This document shows positions 13,101 through 23,654 of a DNA stretch of 64,000 bases, piece after piece (within the stretch, counting starts at the first letter, position 1; every line of letters begins with the position of its first letter). This stretch comes from Hanleya hanleyi (taxonomy: Eukaryota > Mollusca > Polyplacophora > Lepidopleurida > Hanleyidae). The translations under genes were made by a program, and so were the position numbers. The notes below the pieces were generated by a model. The model did no database searches, was not told the DNA's origin, and saw only the letters and a list, made by a program, of their open reading frames with translations. Location: positions 1-64,000 of the forward strand of contig JAVTVY010019644.1 in NCBI GenBank assembly GCA_036873755.1, written 5' to 3'.

Positions 13101-16100
13101 TTACGTATCGTGGCCGGAGCACATGGCATAAATCCTCCTGATCGAGATGCACAGATTGCTGACATTCGCACAGCATTTATCACGGTAAGTTGCCGTCAAC
13201 AACTATGGAGAGAACTGTCGTCAAGTAAGGAGAGTGACCGCAGAGAGACAGATGAACATTAAAATAGAGAGAGGGATTCAACAATTGGATATTTGAATGT
13301 GTTCTTATTAACTCATTAACCATGTCTATTAATTCTTTGGATTCCATATCTGATATGCGCCGCACAGCCGGGATTGTAATGGCGGAACATATTTAGGGGT
13401 TCCTTTTTAACGCCTCAACATGAAACGTCCTGTTACCCTAACAATTGGGAGAAATACTGACATATTTTTTTCTATGTGAGAAGGGTTCGCCTTTCATATT
13501 GAAAAACCTATGTACAGTGGGAAAGTGTTTTGATAGGTAATAGTATCATTGTGAGAGGAATGTGGGGTAGAGTTCCGGCCCTGTGCGGCCAGGTGACTAG
13601 AGCCTCTGCCCTGTACAGTCAGGTGGTTAAACCCCTGCACTGTACATCCAGGTGGTCAGAGCCTTTGCCCTGTACAGTCCGGTTGTTAGAGCCCTTTGCC
13701 TGTACAGTCAGGTGGTTAGAGCCCTTGCCCTGTACAGTCAGATGGTTAGAGCCCTTGCCCTGTACAGTCAGGTGGTTAGAGCCCTTGTCCTGTACAGTCA
13801 GATGGTTAGAGCCCTTGCCCTGTACAGTCAGGTGGTTAGAGCCCTTGCCCTGTACAGCCAGTTGGTTAGAGCCCCTGCCCTGTACAGTCGGATGGCTAGA
13901 GTCCTTGCCCTGTACAGTCAGATGGTTAGAGCCCTTGCCCTGTACAGTCAGATGGTTAGAGCCCTAGCCCTATACAGCCGGGTGGTCAGACCCCTTGTCC
14001 TGTACAGCCAGGTGGTTAGACCCCCTGCCCTGTACAGTCAGATGGTTAGAGCCCTTGCCCTGTACAGTCAGGTGGTTAAAGCCCCTGCCCTGTATTGTCC
14101 GGTAGTCGGAGCCATTTGGTTACGACGGTACCGGTCTCTTCAGGCCACTATAGGATGTTCCATTTCACCTTTCCAGCCCTTTGGAATTACGAGATTATTT
14201 GACGTGGCGCTCCTGCTGCTCGATCGTGAAGTCAACACGAATCGCTCAGATATCGCCACCATTGAGATCGCTGGAGGAAACGACTCCTTTATCGGCCAGC
14301 AGTGTGTCATCTCCGGATGGGGTTCAAGACAAGGTATGCATTATTAGTGCTATATATGGCACTATCGACCACTTTACCATATTTCTTTACCATAGGACCT
14401 GAATAAGTTCCTCCTCGTTTACTTTACCCCAATCCCACTGATCTAGGTACCTGCGGATATTAAGTGTATAACAACGTGATATCTAAAACATGGCGACTAA
14501 ACCGAAAGTGACCGCATCAAAACCGAAATAAGCCGATATTGGGAATATATTTATGGACTAAGTCACGGTTTTACATTCTCCGTCACATCAAATGTGGTTT
14601 AGGAGAACGGGCTCTTTGCAAATTATTGAATTATCTACGATACTATGATTTGGATATCATCCCCCCCTCCCCCCACGATATAATGCTATGCCATGGGTAA
14701 ACTCAAATGACGGGGTACCAAAATAGTGATGTTTTGGTAGTTTTCCGTCAAATTATTGTGATTTCATAATTTATTTTTTACATTTTCTGCTTGTCCCCAG
14801 GATCGCTCCTGGACAGACCTTTGCAAAATTTTAATTACGGTCATCGAAAGTTAATATCGATTAAAGTAACACTATCATACAAAGACAATTTCTTCTTCTA
14901 TTTGAGGCAATTTACTGGTACCAAAAGTGTTTACTTCGATATCATTCCCCTCCCCCCAATAAGAAAAGTCCTTATTTCAGGCAAAGTAAATGAGTAGATA
15001 ATACCGACTACATTGTTCCTGTGTAATGTACATTCAGAGCAGCAGTACCAATCTAAATCTTTTCTGAGTAAGTCGGCTGCAAAAGACACAGTACGTCGAA
15101 TGGAATGACTTAAATTACTTCGTTTGAATGGAATTTCCTCCATTCTGGCCATTATTGGATAAGATAAATCCTATGCATATGATCGATGCAATGCTGTGTG
15201 TTAGAAGGGTTGACTGTACATTTGCAGCTTACACGAAAAGTCTGAATAAGACATGCGAACGTTGTGTAATTAGGTAATTTATCCATGCAAATCGGGATGT
15301 TTTTCCCCACCGTAAAGGGGTATCTAAAGCTGCACATTGCGGATTGGTGATATCAAGGTTTCTCAACAATTCTAGCATACAAATAACCGTCATCGTACCA
15401 ATAATATATGTTGCATTGTAGGTCAGAGACCAGTTGTTACTCATATACTACAGGAGGCCACAATGAAGGTGCTGTCCAATAGAGAGTGTGAAAAAGCCGG
15501 AGTGTCAGTATTTCTATCACAAATCTGTGTTTGGGATAAACCCAGAAGGACCTCTACCTGTTTTGTAAGCATTATTAAGACCACAATCAGTATGTTGTTT
15601 CTGGCCAGACCTGCGAAAAATTTATTTGAATCCTATTATTTTCCTATTTTACTGATTATCTGATTATATGTCATAGTAGTTTACTTCCCGAGACGAAACA
15701 TTCATTTACAGCGCTATATCAACAACTGGTATCATTGCCAAGCAAAACCAAATTCAAGTATATGAACCAGGAACCAGGATTCAGAAGATGCCCAGAAAAT
15801 GGTTTCGTGTAACACCGACTACACAGTTGGTTTGTCGTTTTATGCTTTATTGAGGATGCCTTCTATTACGGGTGGCTGTTGAGGCGCAAATCTGCAAAAT
15901 CAACGGAATGTTTTCTCTGCTCCTACAGCCAAGATTTCTATCTAATTATTGTTTAGAAGAGACACGTCTTTGTATTGGTGCTTAACAAGTTCAATTTTAC
16001 CTAAATATAATAATATAATGCTATGTCATGAAATAAAACACATAATCGCATGGATTTGTATTTTGATTGTAGTTATGCAATGACATTTTTGAGTTACAAA

Positions 16101-19100
16101 CGTCTGGTCCGTCATTCATAATCCAGCCGTCGCCCATTAATATCTGCGTCCATAATTCAAAGACCTATTCCATATTCCATATAACAGCATTAGCCCCATA
16201 TTCAGAAAGACAATCATAGTATACATGAAAAACTAGATCTTTTTCTATGTCTGTCTATATCTATCAAAACTAAACGGCTGTTTCTGACACGTTTAATAAG
16301 TCTGTTCATGAATTGTCCAATTCGAATGGCACGAAATCACCAAAATGTTATTAACCATCATCATCGTCGTCATTCACGTTGCTTAATGGAGCTTTTGGGG
16401 GTTTCTGCATGGTTCACCTGTCATGCAATTGCAAGCTTCTGTGCATGACATCTCGGCTCAGCCAGTCCAACTGGAGCCGGATCTTTGGATATTGGGATGG
16501 GTTGGAGAGATATATCCTTGGAGGTTCATACCCACCTTCACTGGATTTGAAAGAAACTACAGATAGCCCCACAGGCACATCATATTCAGATCTATATCTC
16601 TATAAAAATGAAGCGGGCATTCTCTCTCGTCGACTTTATGACAAAAGAGGTGATCACAATTTCGACATCGTAAACTATCCCTTTTCGGAGAGTAATATTC
16701 TAGTGGGACCTGCATATGACGTATACATATCTCGCCTAGTAGCATTTGCTAGATCCTGTGTTAAATGTGACGATTTTAATCAACGTAACAAAACATTGCT
16801 GTAGAAACTTATAAAACAGGGCTATTCCACCAAGCGCCTCCACTCAAATTTGGCGATACATATCGCATGCTGATAGCAAAATACGAGCGTAGCGTGCAAT
16901 ATCTATGGCGTTACGTTTCATAACTTGTGTCTAATTCCGCTTAACCCGGGGCTAGGGGCCGTATGCACCCATGTTCTTCAAGATCCTCATGGTTCTCATA
17001 TGAACAGTCACAATCAAAGCGTGACTGAGATACATCATTCTCTAGATGACGACTTTACAACGATTATTATGGATTAAGAATACTGATCAGCGATACGGAT
17101 TTTATATTTTTGGAACATCATGATGTCTTGTCGACATAACTGAAAAGTGTTGACCGCTTCTCCCTTGCAAGAAACTGGCGTATGTTTATGTATACTATGA
17201 TTGTCTTTTTGAATTTGCTGGTAATACTGTTATATGGAATATGGTATAGGTCTTTGGATTATGGACGCGGATATTCTTTAATGGACGACGGCTGAATTAG
17301 GAATGACGGAGTAGACGCTTCTAATCCATCCACTTGCATTTTCTGGTATTCATCTTTCTGGAGTTTCTTGAAAGCTATCTTCTTCTCGATGCCTCTGAAG
17401 GCACCCATCGACTTACATCCGGTAAGCCCATGAAAAGACGGGAGTACTTTGCATACTTCTGTACCAATGATAAAGACTATTTCTTGGATTGGGTTGTATT
17501 ATAGGATTTGCCTCACACCAGTACGAAACCAAAGTTTGTGGCACATCATTGTGGTGTACATATGTATATATATATATATTAAATTCAAAGTCATTAAACG
17601 TCTGATGAGCCACCGATGATGTGGTGAAACCGGTAACGACGAATTCCAGCTGTCAGTGTCATTTTATTTTATTTTATTTTCTATATATATATATATATAT
17701 TTATTTTTTTTACTGTAAACTCTGGACGAACCATTGGGCATTTATTCTTACATTATGTGTGACGATTTTACATTTTCCGCCACATCCTCACGTGACAGAG
17801 AGGAAAATGGTTGTCAGAAGAATAAATAAGTGCCCTTTTGTTGATTTGAAACTTTTTGATGTTTGTACTATGGAATGCTGTAGTTTGGTATTTTAATGTA
17901 TTTTAAATAATTTTCGTGCATACAAATACTGATTTAAAAAAAAAACACATCATGAATAACATCATAAGGTGATCCTATAATATATTTGTACGGTGTATAT
18001 ATATATTAGTTAAGTGTCCAGGTCTGCCAGGGGACCCCACTTTTTCAGGAAATCTTCTTTTTTGTTGTTCTTTTCGGCAATTAATTCTTCAATATGTTTT
18101 GTTCGGAAAATTGCCGATCTTGCTGCTGTCCAATTAGGCTTCCTAGAGCATCGGCTTGAGGTGTAAATACTTTTTTTAATCAGTAAGACAATATGGCTTA
18201 GGAGACATGTCTTTTTGCCTGCTTTCCCCAGAATTACTTCTGTCCCAGTTAACCTATCTTGTAGTAAATTCAAGTTTTTCACCCAAAGGAAAAAGTCGTT
18301 CCATATGATTTGTACAAAACGACATTTCCAAAGCAAATGGATTATGGTTTCTTTCTCTTCTGAGCAGAAGGTACAGTTTGCTGACGGTATTCTGTGCCAT
18401 TTTTCTAAGAAATGATTGGTGACTAAAATTATATGTACAATTTGATACTGAAAGTATTGTAGTCAAGTTTCTGATGAGGTTTTCCACACAGATTGATGTA
18501 CCTCTTGCCAATTAATATCACTCCCCTCCCCTTCCCTCTCTAACTCGTCCTGCCACTTCATCTGTGCGTTTAATGGGCCTAACTTGACCTGATCCAAAAG
18601 CATTTTATATACAAACTTTGAGCATTTTTGATTCATCAATTTTGTTTTGATTTGAGGACTTTCGGGTCTCAGCAATTTCTCTATTTTCATAGTTGGGAAT
18701 TTTGGCAGATACGATTTGACATTGGCCACGATTGCGAAGTAAAGAAGAAAATTGTTAGTTTGTATATTGTTTTTTGATTTGAAATTTTTGAATGAGAGAA
18801 AGTCGCTGTCTGTTGTTAGCAGATCATTTACAAATGTTGCTCCATGTGAGCACCATTCGCCTATCTCGCGCCAATCGTTTTGTCGAGCAAAATCATAGAT
18901 GAGTAGGTTACTGATCTGCTTCTCTTTGGATTCTGCTTTAATACAATTGAGCCATGAACAAGCAACTTCTCGCCAAAAGGGATTTTTTATTTTTGGGATA
19001 TATTCTGCAAGAGAGATGGGGCTTAGATCCCATACTTTATGGCCAATAGGGCGAAAAATGGACTCCATCAGTTCACTGTAAAAATATGAAAATTCCGAGG

Positions 19101-22100
19101 ATCGTTTGACCCACTTTACTTTTAGATACATGTAAGCAGCAAAGGATGGAATATGAGGATATTCCAGTCCACCTTCTTCTTTTTTACATATGATTGTCTT
19201 TCGTTTGATTTTGTCGGGACCCCCACTCCAGATGAAGTTGCAGAACGACTTTTCTATTTTCCTAAGTATTGTTGCAGACAGGTCTGGTAAAACCGTTAAA
19301 GGGTGAACTAAGATTGGGAGTACCAGTGTCTTAATAATTGCTACTTTCCCTACTGGTGTTAGACGCCGTTTGAACCAGCTTCCCAGTAATTTTTTTTATA
19401 TTTATCAGCTTTTCCAAATAGTTAATTTCACCCATATCCTCTGATTTTGTACTGAACCATATTCCAAGTATTTTCACACCCCCTGGATCCCAGTACATAT
19501 GTATACACATGACTGCAACGTCTGTGTCTGGTGACTGCACAATCACCTGTGAATGGTCATATGAAGCATTGTTGGATGCAGTAGAAATCATGTGTCTGCT
19601 TCTTCATGGTCAGATTCCAGTGATGAACAATCTGATAAAATCAAGGCAGGGGAATATAAGCGACGAGGGTCTTCTACAGCACTGGTGATCAAGATATTAG
19701 AATCCAGTCCACTCCTGCCCAGCCAATGGGATAAGTACATCAAGAATCCAAAAAAACAAAACAAAGCTGAATGCATTTCTTTGTGAACGGTGACGCCAGA
19801 CTACGCGAGAAAACCCGAAACCAGATGATCAGTTGGTCCTTATTAGAAGTGCAAGCTGATCAAAACAGGACAAGTATGTGACAAATCTGGCAGCAGTGGA
19901 GTCTGATCATGCGCACAATGCTTAATATGACCATTCACAGATGATCGTCGAGTCATGAGACACAGACATTGCAGTCATGTGTACACATATGTACACCACA
20001 ATGATGTCCACAGACTTTGGTTTCGTACTGGTATGAAGCAAAGGCAACGCTACATCCCAATCCACGAAATAGTCGCTGCCAATGGTCCAGAAGTATGCAA
20101 AGCACTTCCATCCTTGCATGCACTCACAGGATGTGAACCGTTAAGTGTCTTCAATGGCATCGGAAAGAAGACAGATTTGAGGAAACTCCAGAAAGATGAA
20201 AACCAGCAAAAGCAATTGTTCAAGCTAGGAGATATCATCCCACCGACATAGGCTACTATCCAAGCATGCGAACGTTTCGTATGATCCCTCTACACAACAC
20301 CTCGGGAAGCTAGCGACAAAGCAGACAAAATCAAATATTGGATGTTCAGTCAGAAATAGCAGAGGAGTGAATGCCTCCCACCAACTTCTGACAGTACCCG
20401 GCTGCACATACATTGAGCTAACTGCCAGTCTTTTATCAGAAAGGCATCACAGCTCGCCAATCAAGGGTTGCAAGAGCCAGGTGGTAATAGTTCCAACCCA
20501 CCCTAATATCCAGCTGAGCTGGTTGAGCTGACAGCATGTAGGTGTAAGGCATCTGTATGCCACCGCAGCCACATATGTGCCTGCAAAAGCACCGAGATAC
20601 CATTGAAGAGACCACTGAGAGGTGAACCATGCAGAGACTCAAACAAAGTATTTTGGTTGGATGCCATTCAAATTGAATAATTCACAGACAGACTATTTGA
20701 ACATGTTAGAAACTGCCGTTTCGTTTTTTCTATGGACATGGACACAGTAAAATGATTGTCGACACTGCATTAATATTGAGTGTTTGACTATAATTATTAT
20801 ATGCAGTCATATGATCTTGTGGGTAAATTTTCTTGAGATTGCTTTTCTTGTGATTTTGGGGCAGGGGAATGGAAATGCCCATAGTTTTGTTTTAGCTCCA
20901 AGAATGTCAACACTCTTCGTTTTGCTTTTTGAAACGTAGATAGATGAAATTAACTGCACTAATTGTATTATCAACCTGGTGGTTCACTGAAAGATGGGTT
21001 TTTTTGCAGAATTACAGTAAAAAAAATCCATGCAGTTTCACTTCATAATATAGCATTATATTGAGGTAAAATTGAATTTGGTAAGCAGCAATGCAAAGAC
21101 CTGTTTCCTGTCAACAAAAGCTGTTGCGGATTCTTGGCTGAAGGAACTGAGAATTGCGCGTCACCCGCCACCCACCTAATAGAAAATAGGCTGTCGGTTA
21201 TTGATGATGCTAGAATATAACTGAGTGTTGCACGAAACCATTTTGAGCTGGTCCTGGCCCCTGAGGCTTTATTACTCTTAGTTTGCCTAAAAGAGATAAC
21301 TTTGCTGAAAATTTTGCGAAAGATCTAGATGTGTTGGCGTACAGGCAATTTCCGTACAAAGTTACGTCCCTTCGTCTTCAGTTTGCAACTTCGCCATACG
21401 TCTGCCGTATTTGCCACGAGCGAGTCCTAAACTTACGAGAGTACTGGTTGTGTTCTGCAGCAGCTTAGGTATTCCTATCATACGCATATTTCGGGCAACA
21501 GTAAACGAACACATTATTTATTTATCGAAAGAATGTTCTTTTCACTACTGCAAGAACAACCAACGGTAGGTTTCCATTGACTTGAGTCTGGGTTTGCTTC
21601 AGTGTACAGAGTCTGGCAAGATCTCGTGCCTTACAGCAGGCTGTTAACGGGCAAAAATAAGCAAAACTGTTCATCATTCTGAGAAGAGAGATTGAACATT
21701 TCCACGAAAGTAGTAACAAAATGGGATCTTCGCACCCATTCATAGGCAGATAACTCTTATTCCTTCTTTCACGACGGGTCAACGGCTATGACGTCGCTTC
21801 CGGTCACGTGACTTCCGGATCCAATGTCAGTAATCGCACAATTACATATTTGGTCGTATGCCCTGAAAAGCTTTCATTAAATTTGCAACTTACCTGATTT
21901 CGTTTGGTGAAGCCAATTCAGACTTGCGCAACTGAAAAAAGTAAAATGATGATTTTAGATTTTGTTCAGCATGTGACTTTGTTGTTATATAATGATACAA
22001 GAATAGCCTTATCGGCAAGAGAAGTATAGTATTTGATTATATCTCCCAAATATGCCGTGGTATCAGCATAATCACTTGGTCTATTACAATATTGTAATAT

Positions 22101-22280
22101 TTCCTGTAGGGTGACAGCGGTGGGCCCTTAGTCTGTAGAAGGAAGGACCAAACACCTGTTCTTGTCGGCTTGGCTTCAGCAGTCTTCAGGAGGTGCGATG
22201 CCACCAAACCAAATGTCTTCTCTCGAATCTCCATATATCGCAACTGGATCCGCCTTGCATTAACAAACATAGAGTTGTAG
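7073..22280 (+). CDS. Secreted S1-family serine protease, gene A (six exons)
   Basis: Exons 7073-7127, 10967-11162, 13082-13184, 14177-14333, 15422-15564 and 22110-22280 all have GT/AG borders, join in phase (825 nt, 274 residues plus stop) and give a complete chymotrypsin-fold precursor. Order: hydrophobic signal peptide, short propeptide, IVAG mature N-terminus, HPWQLSLQ, TALHC (His57), LFDVALLLL (Asp102), GWGS, GDSGGPL (Ser195), C-terminal helix. Cysteines fit the 42-58, 136-201, 168-182 and 191-220 pairs. Position 189 is Ser (STCFGDSGG) and the residues aligning with 216 and 226 are Val and Asn, so trypsin-type specificity is unlikely and an elastase/chymotrypsin-like pocket is inferred. 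The residue before IVAG is Leu rather than Arg/Lys. The protein is presumably secreted; substrate unknown. Confidence 0.93.
7516..7838. repeat. About 320-bp block in intron 1 present in A, absent from B
   Basis: In unit A the segment lies between two near-identical tcttctaagag.agact motifs. Unit B has one such motif (about 42302) and no insert. Either an insertion with a long target duplication or a deletion between direct repeats in B. It contains ATTGG, a TATTTATAG and CACGTG but no gene. Confidence 0.6.
8610..8985. repeat. C-rich low-complexity stretches
   Basis: Runs of 11-14 C or G (8620-8632, 8851-8863, 8970-8983) and CCCCA-type sequence in intron 1. The same area in unit B (43080-43255) is shorter and less C-rich. 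No gene. Confidence 0.8.
8833..10812. mobile_element. 2.0-kb block in intron 1 specific to unit A, containing a nested inverted-repeat element
   Basis: Unit B runs straight from ccgccctcc to acttattacgcccatac (about 43250), while unit A has about 1980 bp between. No coding region is visible. The outer parts share the word tgatgaccc next to C-runs (8880, 10712). It could be a composite of non-autonomous elements. Confidence 0.6.
9036..9650. mobile_element. Foldback/MITE-like element with about 100-bp inverted ends
   Basis: The left end (ggacatttcccccaccctat, ttaggttattttgaaca, tttttaaataattt) returns as its reverse complement at about 9530-9645. The right end repeats the gga.aaatgtcca word four or five times. 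The interior is AT-rich with no open frame, which fits a non-autonomous inverted-repeat element nested in the 2-kb block. Confidence 0.7.
10967..11162 (+). CDS. Protease gene A exon 2 (propeptide, IVAG, catalytic His)
   Basis: Acceptor TTTTCAG, donor AAGTAAGT; 196 nt, phase 1 to phase 2. It encodes the propeptide, IVAG, HPWQLSLQ and TALHC with the active-site His. AHC, usual in the family, is LHC here. Confidence 0.93.
11163..13081. other. Intron 2 of gene A
   Basis: No second gene seen. The sequence is collinear with unit B except that B carries extra blocks at about 44220-44520 and 44884-45640. Short open frames here are not conserved. Confidence 0.7.
13082..13184 (+). CDS. Protease gene A exon 3
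   Basis: 103 nt between a TTTTTTAG acceptor and a GTAAGT donor, phase 2 to phase 0. It encodes a loop segment with RIVAGAHG and ADIRTAF, which corresponds to the family's strand before the catalytic Asp. The RIVAG here is not the activation site. Confidence 0.9.
13575..14110 (+). repeat. 30-bp minisatellite in intron 3 (unit A)
   Basis: About 18 head-to-tail copies of a 30-bp unit (core cctgtacagtcaggtggtta, then gagcccttgc). Because 30 is a multiple of three, two frames stay open and give repetitive pseudo-proteins (LYSQVVRALA). The array sits between exons 3 and 4 and has no coding role. Confidence 0.95.
14177..14333 (+). CDS. Protease gene A exon 4 (catalytic Asp)
   Basis: 157 nt with acceptor CCTTTCCAG and donor GTATGC. 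It encodes LFDVALLLLDREV (Asp102) and CVISGWGS. It directly follows the 30-bp minisatellite of intron 3. Confidence 0.92.
14334..15421. other. Intron 4 of gene A
   Basis: Contains C-runs and a fragment (about 14640-14820) with catgggtaaactcaaatgacggggtacc, which resembles the dispersed repeat found at 59000-59480. No gene. Confidence 0.6.
15422..15564 (+). CDS. Protease gene A exon 5
   Basis: 143 nt with acceptor TGCATTGTAG and donor GTAAGC, phase 1 to phase 0. It encodes the autolysis/170-loop region (SNRECEKAG, SQICVW) and ends at STCF, directly before the GDSGGP codons of exon 6. Confidence 0.92.
15712..15765 (+). CDS. Candidate alternative terminal exon of gene A (no catalytic Ser)
   Basis: Downstream of exon 5 a good acceptor (CATTTACAG) opens phase-0 codons reading RYINNWYHCQAKPNSSI and then TGA. 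Unit B (49238-49291) keeps the acceptor, frame, stop and length, with two synonymous and two replacement changes. AATAAA signals follow about 270 bp later (near 16033). If used, it would end the protein before GDSGGP. This is a hypothesis only. Confidence 0.3.
   Translation, partial: RYINNWYHCQAKPNSSI
16094..17320. mobile_element. Penelope-like fragment with inverted tail copies, in intron 5 of gene A
   Basis: A minus-oriented tail copy (16094-16235), a plus-oriented RT C-terminal fragment (16530-16925) and a plus-oriented tail (16926-17320) lie together, so the tails face each other. Unit B has the same arrangement (50214-51440), so the insertion predates the duplication. Confidence 0.75.
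16530..16925 (+). pseudogene. Penelope-like RT C-terminal fragment (unit A)
   Basis: It encodes a block matching the element at 2.2-2.5 kb: PPSLDLKETTDSPTG, LYDKRG, VNYPF and SRLVAFARSCVKCDDF. A TAG at about 16801 interrupts it where the copy at 2.3 kb has a Gln codon. The same TAG occurs in unit B (about 50922), evidence of shared decay before the duplication. Confidence 0.8.
17569..19492 (-). mobile_element. 5'-truncated L1/Tx1-type LINE insertion
   Basis: This 1.9-kb minus-strand insertion is absent from the matching place in unit B (about 51685-51700). It is flanked by the 13-bp duplication gtacatatgtata (17556-17568 and 19493-19505). Coding remains run from about 19490 to a stop near 18010; a 3' UTR and a (TA)n tail precede 17569. 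The insertion happened after the A/B duplication. Confidence 0.9.
18010..19490 (-). pseudogene. LINE ORF2 C-terminal part (RT thumb and zinc-binding domain)
   Basis: Order in protein sense: VKILGIWFS, LTPVGKVAIIKTL, IEKSFCNFIWSGGP, KEEGGLEYPHI, MYLKVKWVKR (ORF 19131-18463), then a CTFCSEEKETIIHLLWKC zinc-binding motif (zf-RVT type) near 18370-18320, and a stop near 18010. These are hallmarks of L1/Tx1-clade ORF2 C-termini. Frame changes occur near 19390 and 18460. The endonuclease and the RT catalytic core are absent by 5' truncation. Confidence 0.85.
19920..20650 (+). pseudogene. FEN1-like-motif repeat gene, plus copy (unit A)
   Basis: It is homologous to the minus copy but in opposite orientation: a degenerate DTDIAVM block near 19960 (with TGA), then YIPIHEIVAANGPEVCKALP, LHALTGCEPLSV, NGIGKKTDLRKLQKDENQQ, and, after a TAG near 20251, a further ACERFV block. 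The two copies form a head-to-head inverted pair around 19.75 kb, and unit B shows the same pair. Confidence 0.6.
20757..22109. other. End of intron 5, present in A and deleted in B
   Basis: The block up to and including the exon 6 acceptor is missing from unit B, which jumps from aaaatgatt (20757) to agtctgtagaag (22130). No coding region is recognised inside; it has short open frames without signature. Confidence 0.7.
22110..22280 (+). CDS. Protease gene A exon 6 (catalytic Ser, stop)
   Basis: Acceptor TTCCTGTAG; begins GDSGGPLVC in phase 0, continues through VFSRISIYRNWI (C-terminal strand and helix) and stops with TAG at 22278-22280. The intron before it is 6.5 kb and filled with transposon remains. 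A possible polyadenylation signal AATAAA is at 22295-22300. Confidence 0.93.
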   Translation, partial: GDSGGPLVCRRKDQTPVLVGLASAVFRRCDATKPNVFSRISIYRNWIRLALTNIEL

Positions 22281-23393
22281 ATACATTCAATGCGAATAAA
22301 TCATATAAGATTAATTGATTTAGTGGAGAGGTGTATTTGCTATCATTGATATTATGGATGCTATCTTCACGGAACACCGAATTTCTTTTTTTCAAACTTA
22401 TCTCTTAGCTCTGAGATAACATGTCGCTTCTGCCCTCTTCGGATCTGTTATGTAGCCTTTTCGAAATTCGTAAATGAAACGAGACATGGGCTGAAAATAA
22501 CCGAAAGGGCACACATGTTCACATACGTTAGTCCTCCTGGCGCGAAACAGACAGGAATAATTTGGATTCAGAAAACCCAGTAGACTTTTTACGTTTTCCG
22601 ATAGCAGTGCTTTGTAAAAAAAACTCATTATGTCTTAGGAAATCGCTGAATTACTTCGAATATAATATTACCTTAATGGAAGTGGATTCAAATCCGATGA
22701 ATTAGCTTCATCTTCTCTGTAACAAGCCGCCAACGTCTCACAGAAATAAAATGACATTCCCATGAAGTTATAAGTATTGTCTGTAATGTCCTTGTAATGC
22801 CCATATATGGTATATATTTCGAACTAGCTGCATCGTAGGACCGGGTTCGGGAGAAACCCAGTCACAGGAATTTTAGTTTATTCCTTCCAATTTAGCGCAT
22901 ATTGAAAATTTCGTCCTTGCTAACCATTCTGGAGGACTGAATCTCCTTATACGGTGACGTCAGGGGAGTAGGCCTATTGATGCTTGCAAAACATCTTCAA
23001 GAAAACAGCTTAATATCGTCGGTAGATTTGCTACGCTGGAGTCGTGGCTATCCTTTTAAACACTTCAACAAAAGTAAGTTCCCCAAAATGTAGCCCCATA
23101 TTTTCGAAGATATTTGCTTCAATGCGATAAAATTTCTTACACATCATCGGGTTGTATCAAGTTTGAACCTGCTGAATGAGCATGCGCAAAGTTCAAGTCG
23201 GATGCATTTCAAAAGTTGCAAGGAAAATTTTATCACGATTATCGCAGCCATACGGTCACCTAAACACAAAGTTAACACCTTAATAAGGTGTCACAGTAGT
23301 CAACATTGGCTTATTATCTCCCGGACAAATTGTGCCCGTATGGTATTCTCGTCGTTGGCGTCGTCTGTCTGTCTGTCTGTCTGTCCATCATTA
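22281..23393. other. 3' flank of gene A
   Basis: Collinear with unit B 53027-53997 and 57543-57675. No gene seen; it ends in a short (TGTC)n tract (23366-23390), after which the Polinton-like region begins. Confidence 0.7.
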
Positions 23394-23654
23394 TTAGTAG
23401 TATAGTCTACTGAAAAAAGGTCCCATTCACCTCTTTGCACTTACACTTGAGGTGTTGGCGCTGGAGATTGGAAAGTGACCTCTGCCAGAGTTTGGCCGCC
23501 ATCTTGAATTTGGTAAAAAACGTTACCAATTTGGCAGCGGCTTATTCTCTTGAACTCTGATGCGGTGATGCGGTCATGTCTGGCGGTGATTCGGTCAGTC
23601 CCCGCGGAGAAAAAGTAGTCCCCAGAATTAAAATACGCTGCATGGTCCGATTGG

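Larger units (their letters stand above)
17330..19600 (-). pseudogene. Multicopy transposon-associated gene with FEN1-like motif, split by a LINE (unit A, minus copy)
   Basis: The minus-strand pieces 19600-19493 (SPDTDVAVM) and 17568-17330 (a gltGCk...GIekk block and KLQKDEYQK) are the two halves of the gene that is contiguous in unit B at 51751-51460. An acidic SPDTDV block followed by an LTGC...GIGK block recalls the acid/H2TH-type motifs of FEN1/XPG nucleases. That assignment is inference; the family itself is common as repeats in invertebrate genomes. Confidence 0.55.
6366..23393 (+). repeat. Segmental duplication unit A (contains protease gene A)
   Basis: The block is collinear with 34371-57675 (unit B) over its whole length: promoter side, all six exons, introns, 3' flank, down to the shared end cgtcgttggcgtcgtctgtctgtctg. 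The two copies differ by point changes and by clear insertion/deletion blocks, each listed separately. A shorter, more diverged relative (unit C) starts at 60950. The arrangement is direct tandem with the Polinton-like region between A and B. Confidence 0.93.

Noticed and set aside
13530..14110. Long open frames with LYSQVVRALA-type repeats (also 47056-47607)
   Set aside because: They follow from a 30-bp intronic minisatellite whose unit length is a multiple of three; no start context, splice or family support.
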